From Eutreptiella sp. 'Long Island Sound 2002' (Eukaryota > Euglenozoa > Euglenophyceae > Eutreptiales > Eutreptiaceae): a DNA stretch of 64,000 nt. Positions 53,750-64,000 of this stretch are shown piece by piece. The notes beneath the pieces are model-generated. The model was not told the DNA's origin and did no database searches. It saw only the letters and a program-made list of their open reading frames with translations. The DNA lies in contig OZ038385.1 of the NCBI GenBank assembly GCA_964036045.1, positions 25,876,853 through 25,940,852 on the forward strand. Reading direction: 5' to 3'. Position numbers and translations under genes: made by a program. Each line of letters opens with the position of its first letter. Position 1 is the stretch's first letter.

Positions 53750-54640
53750 AGGAGCTCGAGAATATGAGGGATCCTCGGATATCCGAGAGTTGTTGAGACT
53801 ATGAGTGCCTCCGGCACGTCCAAGCAACTCTGAGGGATGCAAGAATGATTTCATATCCGAGAGTTGCTCAGATATCCAAGCGTGGATCTGATATGGGACC
53901 CTCACTGCAAATTCTTCAGAGACCCTTGGACATCCTCACAGCTCTTGGATATGAAATAATTCTTATTTTATCCAAGAGCTTGCATTTCTCAGCAAATCTT
54001 GGGTGCAAGGAAGGTTGGTTCGAGTTTATGGGTGTTGCTGGGATATTCCAGAGTCGGTCGGATATCCGAAGGTTGCTAGGATATCAGTTGGATATGGGAC
54101 ATTCACTTGTATATCCCAACGACTCTTGGATATCCCGACTGTGGGAAAACACAGAGTCACTGGAATAGTCCCACTATTCCCAGCAATGTTTCTCGGACAT
54201 GGATACCAAGACACGGGGATGTCCCAAAGTGGATGTGCAAGATTCGGATGTTAAAAAATTGCTTGAGTATCCGAGAGTTGCTCTGATAAGAGCATTACTC
54301 CAATCCGGAGCTGCTCTGAGATCGGAGCATGGCTTGGATATCCAAAGAGTTGCTCAGACATACCTGAGGGACTATCCAATATCCGAGCAACTCTCTGATG
54401 TCAAAGCGGTCTGGATATCGGAGCAACACTCTGATGTAAGAAGGTCCCATGGATATTCAAGTGATTTTCCAATTTTGCTCAGTGTCTGTATCGCCGGGAC
54501 TATTCTGGTGACTCTGGGTTTTCCCAGAGTCGCTCAGATATCCGAGAGTCGCTGGGATATCCAAGTGACTGTGGAAATTGAAGCAGCTCTCTGATATCTG
54601 AGAGTCACTCGGATATTCAATGAAAGTGCAGAAATTGATC
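53750..54640. repeat. Degenerate GATATC-type repeat cluster B
   Basis: At least 20 imperfect copies of TCGGATATCCGAGAGTTGCT-like units in both orientations. GGATATC is palindrome-like, so neighbouring copies can form hairpins. Apparent ORFs here follow the repeat. Confidence 0.7.
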
Positions 54641-57600
54641 TATTGAATTTTATATTTGAACCAAAATCTCTCACACTGAATTTGATTTTTTATGCAGTGT
54701 TATTGAATACCCAAGATAGCTGGCAACAGTCCCCACTGGTGTGGTGCAGTGCCCTGCCTATCAGCAGAGTCCTGATTTTAACGCAACAGGAAGGGGGGGG
54801 GGACTCCAACTATGCGATACAGTGCATGCTGGGTTTATTGGGAACAAGGCTGTTGTTGGATTCAATCAGTGGTTTGGCTGCCTTGGTGACGGAAGTTCCC
54901 CTCCTTTTGGTGCATGGCCACTGCTCTATGAAGAGGGGTGTGGGATGTGGGGCAGGATGAAGGCTGCATCTTCCAAGTCCTGTGGATGATGAAGGGAGCA
55001 TGCTCACTTATAGGTGGCTCTATGCAAGGTGCACCTTGCATCATCAGCTGGCCAATGATTCAAGTGCACCACATTATTGAAGCCATCCAGAGGTGTTGTA
55101 GCCTAAGCAAACACAGTGACAATTTTCTGCTGAGGGAATGTTGTGTTTGCACTTCCTGGTGCTGCATGTCTGAGTGTGAGGTGGACAGGAAGCCATTCTT
55201 TTGTGGCATCTGGGGAGTGGAGCGAGTGACAAAGGCTGAGGCAGACAGGACTCAAGACAATAGCACTGCACAATGCAGCAGCTTTGCACTCTGTGCTTAT
55301 GGATGCTTTTGTGTCTATACAGCGTGGAAGAACTGTTTCCGGGCTTTCAAAAGGGACCTCCAAGGCTCCCATTAGAACCTGCACACCAGTAGTGCAGGCT
55401 TGAGCGCAGGGCGCGCGCATGGTGTGTGCAGGCACACTTTTCGCTACCGGGTTGTTTTTGGATCTATAAGACCCAATGCATTTTGAGTATTTCTTGTTAG
55501 TCCCACAAGGCAAGAGGTTCAGGAATGTTGGAGGTCAAGGGGAGGAGGCCTTGATTTCTCCCCTTCATAACTACATGGCAACAGGATGACGTTGTGTGTT
55601 ATCAGTGCAGCATTAGAGGTTTGATATCAGCCACTGTCATTGAGGCACCACAAGAGGGCGAGGATTTCCAAATTTGGTTCGTACTACCCTCTGTTTGGCC
55701 CTGTAGGTGGATGTGGATAGTTGCAATCCAACAGGCACCCATGTGGGAGCATAACCCTCGGTGCCATTACGTTTTGTGCAAGCTCGGTGGGTTTTCACCG
55801 GTCGTTGTCATTGCTGTCCCATTTGTGCCCACTGTGTGTCCCGTAGGGGGTGGCATGTGGGGTGTATTCAGAAAGCCGTTGAAAAGGGCTATTTGGAACA
55901 CCCTGGGTCTGCATGCTGTACTGACGGTATGTTTTAGATTTTCGTCCTTTTTGGACTGTGTTTGTGCCACTTGTTGCCTCTTTTTGTCAACAAGCAGCTG
56001 CCATGGCTTCATACAAATTCACACCACATGGTGTTGCTTCCCCTCATTCACCACAAAAGCCTCTGGTGCGCAAAAGAGCGCGCTACGAGGTTGCAAATTG
56101 GGTGCGGGTGACCCGGCATCCTGAAAGAAGCCTCGTAAAGCCGGTTCGCAGCAGCCTGCATGCACCCACAAGGAATACCAGATTCTGTCCGCCGCAGAGG
56201 CCGCTTCTTTTGCAAGTCAATTTTGGGATTGCAAAGTGCACCCCACAAAGGCTTCACACCTAACCCCAAAGGAAGCATATATTTGGTGCATTGGACGGAA
56301 AGTTCAGAAAACCTGGGAAAAATGCCAAAACCCACCAAGTTGGCACATTCTGAATGAGGCCGAGAGATATGCATGCATCGTATTGCATATGGGCTGCCTT
56401 TTGCGGGGGTTCCATTTGGGGACATTTTCCAGGAAAATGAGCTGAAAGTGGCGCGCGAGTGCACGCAGGGTGCACGCAGTGCAAACAGTCCCTCCAAAGC
56501 AACCCATTGTTTGAAAGTGCTAAGGATTTGCAGGCACAGACTGGCCATGTGGTGGACTTCCATCGGCGCAGGACAAATCTTCCCCTTTAAAGGGGCTGAA
56601 CAGACCTGTGCTCCCATTGGACGATGGATCCTCTTTGGATTCTGCAGCTGATGCTCTGCACAGCCGCAACAGTTCCACGGCTCTGGACCCTTCTCTCTCC
56701 TGTTTGCCCCACCCTCCAAAATGTTGATGTCCCTTGGGATGCGAGCAGTGTCGGGGGAAGTTTGGATGAATTTCTGTGGATGGGATGGTCGATGGCAGAA
56801 CCACGGGATGTGTTCTGCCATGTTTGCTGTGTGATGATTATCGTGATAATCATGGGCATCATTTCATGAAGCTAGGAAAGGGGTGTGGGGAACCTGCAGC
56901 ACTCAGAATAGGGATGGGGCTCAGTAGGTGTTGCAGGTGTTGTTTCTGTAGTTGAAAGTTGGGGCTTGTGTTGGACCTTGTCAGTCGGTCTTCAGAGCGG
57001 ATCCACCTTTATAACTGGGACAGTGCACAACATTCCAGTGCTGTCCACCAATGCCTATTCTACCCAGGGCTGCTTCACTTCCAACAATGTCCCCGGACCC
57101 AGCACCAAATCACCCTGCAGACACTGCGGCACTGCATCCTGGTATGCACTCATGCCCACCCCGTCCCTGCCCCCCCCCCTTTCCGCCAAGGCACTTACTG
57201 AGCCTTTTATGGCAAACCCCCTCCGCCACCCACCCACGGTCTGGGATGACTTATTGTGAAGCCTGCTAGCGCTGGCAGGGGAGCGGCCTCCAATGGTGAG
57301 CAATGGGACAGACACTCAAACCTCCCTTGCAGAACTGCACCCCTACCAAAAAAAACAACATTTTCTCACATACGCACTTTCTCATCCTTCATGGCAAAAC
57401 TCCCTTACAACGCACATTCCCCCACAGAACAGACGTTGACCAACAAGCAGGTCATACAAAAGGCACAGCACTGGACACCAGTTGTACCACGCAGTAACCT
57501 ACCAGCCTTCATGGAACACCCACCCCTCCCCAACCCAGACCTGATCACTCATATACCTGAATGCCCCCCGTTCTTGTAGGCCCAGATATTCCCCCCTGCC

Positions 57601-60189
57601 CACCTTCACACCCAAAAAATCTCTTTCCGGGTCCGGTGGTCCGGCTGCCCATGGGTTGTGTTGACAATTTTGACGCCTGCTCTGCATGTCTTCGTTGGCA
57701 TGTGCTGCACCTCAGATTAGGAAACCAGAGGCAACAAGTGTGTTTGTCTGTGCAGTGTCTGTGTGAGTGTTGATACAGTGGATTTGCTCTGAAGCGCGAG
57801 AGGCAAGAGCAGTAAGACAGTAATGATGCAATACAAGGAGGTTATTTTTACCAATTGCAGGCAAGCTGTGATGAGTTGCTTTGCACTGCTTGGCAACATT
57901 AAAGACTGCTTCCTGGCCTTGCAGTGAAAGATCAGATTTTGGGGGTGTATTGGGGGCGGTGCAGTGATCTGTGGAAGGAGTTGAATGCTGGTCGGCTCGT
58001 TACTGAGAATTGGGATGGTTTGTGCTGCAGGAGAAGTTCCAGAACCACGACTTGCATACAATCTGCCCAGTGGCGAACTGAAGTTCCACTTTGTTTGGAA
58101 AGTACATGGAAGTTCTTGCCAATCCTAGCCCACTGCTTGAGAAGGAGTCAGCTATTCTTGTAGTTGTCAGGGGATCCCATTCAAGTTGTGCACTCTGATT
58201 CTCGCTTGGACACCGTAATGGCTCTGGCCGCATTTTGCCTGTGAGCGACATTGTGCTCAGAATCTATATCCTTTGCGCCAATATGCATGCATTGTGTGTG
58301 TTGCACGCTTGTTTTTCGATTTCACAGCAGCCAACTGCAGACAGCATCAAGCCTGGGACACAGTACAGAGCTGGTTCTCAGTGGGATCTACAATTTGATA
58401 AATTCTGTTGGCATTCCATGGGGGTGCACCATGCGCTGCGCGCGCTGTGCCCGCGCTGTGCGAAAAGCCGACTGTTTTTCCACCACCGGTAGCCATGGGT
58501 CCCAGGATCCTGAATTCTGCACCCTACAGCCCCTGCTGGTACACCAGAGATTTTTTTCTTAGTCTGATGCTTGCCACGGGACCCAGGGTCCTGAATTCTG
58601 CAACCCATGCTGTTTTGAATTGATAATACATGCTTCTGTAGGTGGGTGGTTTTCAGGGGTGTTCCCACAACAAACAGCGTAATATTGGCGCTGTGCGAAA
58701 ACACCCCCTATGCGCTACCCGGTAATATCGCCACTCCAGGCTCTCCCTTTCCCAACAGGCCAAAATGGGGGCCCAGCTCCTGTGCTGAAAATTGTGTGAT
58801 GCTCAAGTATGACATCGCAGATCCACCCAGTCAGAGATGCATTGCAAAATCATGGAAAAGGTGCACAGGCGCGCAAATGATGTCCAAAACTCCCCCGAGG
58901 TCCTGAATGCTCGAGGTGCTCCAGAACCAAAACTTGCATAGAAATTCAATCAAGTTGGCACTGGGTGGAACCAGTTTGGAGAAATAATCTTAAGATTCAG
59001 TATGCATGAGACGGTGACCTTGCCTACTCCGGCACGTTGTGCACATGGGGTGTTTGAGCCTGAGTGTGCCCAAAATGTTGACGTGCCCAAAACAGCTTGT
59101 GGACTGAAGTCACAAATTCCATTAGTGATAAAAAATGCATGCCATATCATCGGTGACCAATCCAGTTTCGCCTCATCCTATTAGTGGAAGGGTAGGTGAA
59201 TGCTTAGTTCCTTGGGTGTTGCTTTGTGTGTGCCCAACTGGAGACCATGCTTTGTTAGGGTGTTGCTTTCACTCTATTGTCAGTGATGTCGTGTTGACCG
59301 CGGCAGATCCCGAAAGCAACACTGTTGTGCAATGCTCTATTGGCACATGCCTTGCAGACGGGTCGGTGACCAAATGGGACCAAGCCCCATTGAGCAGCTC
59401 TTGGTTTTCTGCGAGCAGTTATTCCCAGGACCAATCTCTATGCTGCTGCACAAGCGCGGCTCCCTTTAGCAAGCTCACAATGGCAGCGAGCGAGCAGATC
59501 ATTAATTAGGACTTTCGATGAATGGGGTAGAACGGGGCTACACACAGAACTTCCCTTCCCTTGCAAAACTATAGCGCTCTTGCAAGAGGGGTTGAAGGGG
59601 TGGCCTATCAACTGAATCTTGGTGGCAGTGGCAGAGGATGGTGAACCATGGTTTTCAATAGTATCAGGATGCGTTCATGTTTTGCCTCATGCTAGCTTGG
59701 GGGTTGGAGGTACAGCCCTTCGACCTCAACCCAGAACAATCGGCGGGCTCGTTTGCATTGGCAAAGCAAATAAACGAGCCCAACAGAATCACGGCTCCGG
59801 GTGGCGCCAGAGGACCCCATGGGGCAAGTGGACATTGAGGCGGGAGACGGTGCACCAAAGCGCAACGACCAGATGACCCTCAAGAATATCAAGGCAATGT
59901 GCAGGGGCACATGAGCAACGTGATGGACCCAAAAGCTGTGCAAGGCCTTAGAGAGGTACGTCAAGGGGATGCAAGTACCACCAGCACATGTACCTAGATG
60001 CTTTGGGTCGGTGGACATCCACCTAGGAATATCACTTGCTCAAGCCACCACTTTTGTGGCAATACACCACAATATTGGTGGGTGTGCAAGGGATATGGGG
60101 GGGCATGCTTCAGAGACATGGCACCATATTGACCGGGCATATGCTAAGACTAGCACAGCATTTTCTTGACACTAGACCTACGACATATT
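54641..60189. other. Intergenic DNA with dispersed repeats
   Basis: No recognised gene. Contains repeat copies at 55781-55900 (partner 35530-35650) and 56293-56395 (partner 37885-37985), GCGC/GTGC motifs at 55404, 56446, 58430 and 58688, and a short duplication around GATCCTGAATTCTGCACCC (58507) and GGTCCTGAATTCTGCAACCC (58588). Confidence 0.45.
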
Positions 60190-60560
60190 GGTGGTTTGCC
60201 CCTACAAATTGGCTAGTGTCTAGGCTGGGATTATTGTGTACAAACGGGCCAATTTCCAAGCGGGAGTTTGCCTGCAAACGAGTTGGCGTCCGGGCCAGGG
60301 TTTGCTTGTACAAACGGGCCGGTGTCCCGGCTGCCGATCTAGCAGGGTTACTTAGCCCCCGATATCCCTCCAATTTGCCCGTACAAACGGGCCAACATCT
60401 GGGCTAGGATTTGCCGAGACCAACAGGCCCGTGTTTGCTAGCACGCCTAGCATGCTAGCGGTCCGGCCAGGTCACTTGGCCCCTTGGGTCGCGGAAAGTT
60501 TCCTTGTACAAATGGGCCAAAGTCCGGGCCGGGATTTACCTGTACAAATGGACTACCATG
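60190..60560. repeat. Interrupted ~37-bp repeat, about seven copies
   Basis: The unit TTGTACAAACGGGCC followed by GTGTCCGGGC and AGGATTTGC recurs near 60200, 60237, 60275, 60312, 60378, 60508 and 60540, with some unique DNA between copies. Confidence 0.7.
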
Positions 60561-62289
60561 GCCAACATATGGATGCATGTGGGATGCCTTTGAAATCAAG
60601 TGGCAGGATGGCCCGCATTTGTGTTAGGGAAGCTAATTTGGGGATAACGGCATTTATAGCACCCTTTTGTTGCTTGTGCCATCTCTCAATTTCTAATCTT
60701 CGTTAGACATTGACAATAAACCTCAAAGCCCACTTAGAATCCCCCCATCTTGTAGGACCCACCATGGAGAGGGGGGGGGGCACATCCGATAGTCCCCTTC
60801 CATTCCCACCACCAGCCCAAACCAAGTGTCTCAGACATGGTCACCCTCATTTTCCAATTCATTTGGCACCGCAATGCTGGCATTAATATCACCCATTGCT
60901 GCAAAACACACAACAATGCTTGAATTGCATTCTTTTTTTTATGCGTGGTAGCCCCGCGCCGAAGATTACACAATCACTGCTCACATGCGAGGTTCCTCAA
61001 AGGAAAGCCGCTGTTTACAAATATGATCGCATAAAAACAATTGTTCAAGGTGCAAAAATGCACTAACTTAAAGAAACTAGCGGCTTGCAATGCATTCTTT
61101 GTGAGGCCCACCATACTTTCAAGGCACCCACTTGGTTGGGCGGGAAGGTATGCCTTTTCTTGGGCAAGTGTAACTTTGGTTATGCCACCCTGGGGTTATA
61201 CATAGTGATGTTTGGTGTACCTCATTGTGGTGTAGGGATGGCAAACACGCAACCCGCGAGGGGTGGCTTTGCCGCGGGGAGATGGTGGCTTCCCCCGCTC
61301 GGCCACCGGGGGGGGGGGGGTCTACAGACGGGGTGGGACGGGCAACGGCTGGGAAGCAGCCGCCAGTTTTTTGGCCACTCTGCGCCTCCCCACGGCCCGT
61401 TTTTTTGGCTGGTTTTGGCTATCTTTGGCTTCTTACCCCCTGCCCCCTGTGCATGCCACCTTACCCTTGCATGGGCTCCTGCATGGGCTCCTGGGGTCCA
61501 CATCCCTCGTCTATTGCAAGTTGATGTGACGAGAAACGGGATTGTAGGGGTCAATTAGGGATGGTTTATGATTGGTAGATAAGTGGGAATGCGATCGGGG
61601 AGCGATCCACGAAGGAGTGCAGGCGCTGCTTAGCCCTGGAGCTTGTTTTTGTTGTTGTTGTTGGGTGGCAGCCAAGGTCTAAGGCTGCCCCCCTCGTGGT
61701 AAATTGACACTTGATAGGGGAGTGACCCATGCCGAGGGTCACCCCCTTGCGTGCCAACTTATTATTTATCACATGGAGGGGCAGCCGTCCACGGTTTCTG
61801 TAACTCATGGCAAACCCGCAGACTCCAAAAATGCAAACCTTTTTCCACCTTAGACATTAGCAACTCTTACTCTCTAGCAATCCGATCTTTCACCAAGTTT
61901 TCTACTATTTGTGGCCTCTTGCACGCCCGTGGAGGGGGGGGAGGACTCCGCGGGTCCTAGGACGCCACCCCCCCCCCCCCCGCCGCCCCCCCTTGGGGCC
62001 TCCGGCCAACAATTAGTTGCCAAAGGTGTCGCCCTCAGGCGTCCATTGGCGCCAAAGGCGCCCAATGCTCCATGAACACCAAAGGTGCCCTAAGGAAAAT
62101 TTTGTGCACTTTGCACCCCAACACTATCCTTAAACCCGACCTTGACTCTAACGCCCACCCCCAACCCTCAGCCTAGTCCTAAGCCTACACCTAACCCTAA
62201 TCAAGATTGAATATTGGGACCGAGCTGGTGGGGGAAGGAACATCGTCTTGGACACTTCAACAACAAATGAGGTTCGCAATGGAAAGTGG
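60561..62289. other. Intergenic DNA, C/G homopolymer runs
   Basis: Long G or C runs near 60770, 61308-61320 and 61967-61990. A segment near 62060-62100 (CAAAGG...AAGGAAAATTTTGTG) is related to 30280-30310. Degenerate telomere-like CCTAA motifs are at 62190-62210. No gene is recognised. Confidence 0.45.
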
Positions 62290-62870
62290 GTGAGAGCAGC
62301 TCAAATGGGGCTCAAAATGAGCTGTATTCATCCGTTTGGGCACCACAACTGGACGAGGATCATTTTTGCAAAACCATGGTTTTGACCCGTTTTTGAGCCA
62401 TTTGTGGTCCCAAATTGACCCATTTTCAAGGCCCTTTCGGCCTTGAGAGGGGCCAAAGTTGCTCAACATGGTCTCAAAATGGGCTCATTCCACTGGTTTG
62501 TGCACCCCAAATGGTCCAAAAGTATCTTTGGGAAAACAAATTTTTGATCCATTTTTGACTGACTTTTGGTCCCAAAACAGCCCATTTTCAAGGCATTTTC
62601 TGACTTTGGAGTGGCCAAAATGGCTTGCAATGGGCTCAAAAAGGGCTCATTTCACTTGTTTGTGCACCCCAAAAGGTCCAGGATCATTTTTGGAAGAACA
62701 CATTTTTGACCCATTTTTGACCCATTTTTGGTCCCAAAACAACCCATTTTCAAGGGATTATGGGATTTTAGCAGGGCCAAAACGGGCCACCACGAGCTTA
62801 AAACGCGCCAAAAACACTTGTTTTCGCATTTCATGTGGTGCAGGATTATTCTCGAAAAAAGTCTTTTTTT
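62290..62870. repeat. ~162-bp tandem repeat, about four units
   Basis: GGGCTCAAAATGAGCTG-type starts are at about 62309, 62469, 62633 and 62794, giving periods of 160-164 bp. Shared inner segments include TTTGTGCACCCCAAA, GGATCATTTTTG, TTGACCCATTTTTG and CCCATTTTCAAGG. The last unit is most diverged. Confidence 0.8.
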
Positions 62871-64000
62871 GCACCGGGTGGGCCTTGTTGGCCCGTTTTG
62901 GCACTCACCTCTTTGGGCTACCTGTTGCAGCTTGCCGCGGCCCAATGGGCCTAGGTACGGGGGTCTTGGCGTCGGTTAGGGCAATTTTGAGGGGTGGAAA
63001 CCACCAAAAGTGGGTGGTTGCAGGTCGATTAGGTGCGCTCGAAATAACGTTTTGAGCCACATAGCCCAAGATATGGTCTATTTTTGGTTTGGGGCTGTCG
63101 GCGGCCAATGTGCACAAATTGTGGGGCTTTTTGGGGGCCTTTTGGGGGCGGTTCGCGGACATATTGTGGAGTTAGAGGGCCCTAGAGGGCCCTTGGGCAC
63201 GGGGAAGTCTAGCTGCATGTGCAGAGTAGCCACTATTTCATTTCATTTGGCTGCTTTCAGCAGGTTCTAGGGGGGTTTTGGGCAATAAAAGGCTGATTTT
63301 GGCCCTAAATTGCAGATTTTGAAATGGAAGTCCGGCGCTTGCGATGCCTATTCCTGACCACCACCGTTGAATTTCTGCCTCATCTTTTGTGTGGTTGTCC
63401 GTCACACCCGTAGGTAGCATCCACCATTTTTGGCCGAATCCGAAGCACCACAATGGAGCTGTGATTTTTACCCATTTCGCGCATGCAAGGTTCCATGCTT
63501 GTTTGTTGCTTGCTTGCTTGCCAAACCTGTTAGGTCCACCCTAGACACTAAAGAGGGTTATAAAACCAAGACTAGTTCCACCAGCTCGGTGACCCTAGCC
63601 CTAACCCTAGCCCTAGCTCTCACACAAGAGTGAGTGTTGGGGTCCAAAATGGAGAGCAATGATGTGGCAAAAGTAGCCATGAACGAAATTGGGGGGATAT
63701 TGTTTAGCCCAATCAACATGGCTAGAATGGCCAAAGTAGCTGGTTGCAAAGGTTAGGGTTAGGCTTATGGTGATGGTATGGTTAGAGGGAGGGCAAGCGA
63801 GGTAAGGGGAGTGTGTGCCCCCCCCTCCCCTCCCCAACCAACACCCCAAATCGCCCCACCTAGACCCCCCCCCCACCACCCTAACACCCCCCCCCAACCG
63901 ACCCTCCCGGAGCCCCCGCTCCCCCCACCAAGCCCCTCCAAGCCCCGCCCTCCCCCCATTTGCCCCTCCCTGAACCCCCCGCCAACCCCCCAAGGGGCCT
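62871..64000. other. Terminal stretch, no gene; telomere-like and C-rich tracts
   Basis: A CCCTARCCCTAA-type run of about four hexamers lies at 63593-63618. The last 180 bp is extremely C-rich (G-rich on the other strand, so G-quadruplex-prone). No protein domain is seen. Confidence 0.45.

Overview
This window is nuclear DNA from a eukaryote, most likely a green alga (prasinophyte or chlorophyte type). Genes are sparse and intergenic DNA is long. A 3.65 kb spliceosomal intron with (GT)n at both edges, many microsatellites and several captured fragments of green-type light-harvesting (LHCII-like) protein sequence support this. The taxonomic call is inference from protein resemblance. There are no rRNA operons, CRISPR arrays or bacterial operons.

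Host genes. Four loci look like host genes: a two-exon alpha/beta-hydrolase (ABHD13/17/Bem46 type, 4276-8895 +), the 3' exon of a SPRING/C12orf49-like (DUF2054) protein (40382-40737 +), an LRR gene with one in-frame TGA (43780-44493 -) next to an F-box-like exon on the other strand (44715-44996 +), and a complete intronless SEC31 COPII coat gene (48457-51615 +).

Retroelement block, about 14.5-29.4 kb. Two tyrosine-recombinase (DIRS/PAT/Kangaroo-like) retrotransposons lie side by side. Element 1 (14477-20936) is bounded by ~90 bp inverted repeats. It has gag-like, tyrosine recombinase and RT-RNase H reading frames on the + strand, and an aldehyde-dehydrogenase-derived ORF on the - strand. Element 2 (about 21.0-29.4 kb) is divergent: RT-RNase H runs rightward, while a long gag frame followed by recombinase runs leftward. 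The leftward frame is a chimera. Pieces of LHC protein, plastid-type GAPDH, another LHC piece and a ubiquitin ending in LRGG-M are fused in frame in front of a gag with an internally duplicated helical domain and two zinc knuckles. The recombinase of element 2 is split head-to-head between strands, as if by a local inversion. Many in-frame stops and several lost catalytic residues fit C-to-T (or G-to-A) transitions.

Repeat-rich flanks. The rest (1-4 kb, 9-14 kb, 29-40 kb, 45-48 kb, 51.6-64 kb) holds dispersed repeats: an 11-bp-periodic GCGC/GTGC-rich motif in over ten copies, a possible gene-fragment-carrying transposon pair with similar ends and different cargo, 15-bp-stem hairpins, RNase H fragments in inverted arrangement, a 21-bp minisatellite, a 10-bp tandem array, clusters of GATATC-containing repeats and a ~162-bp tandem repeat. 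Most short ORFs there are microsatellite or chance frames.

Limits: splice sites, starts and family names come from reading the sequence by eye. No database search was possible.
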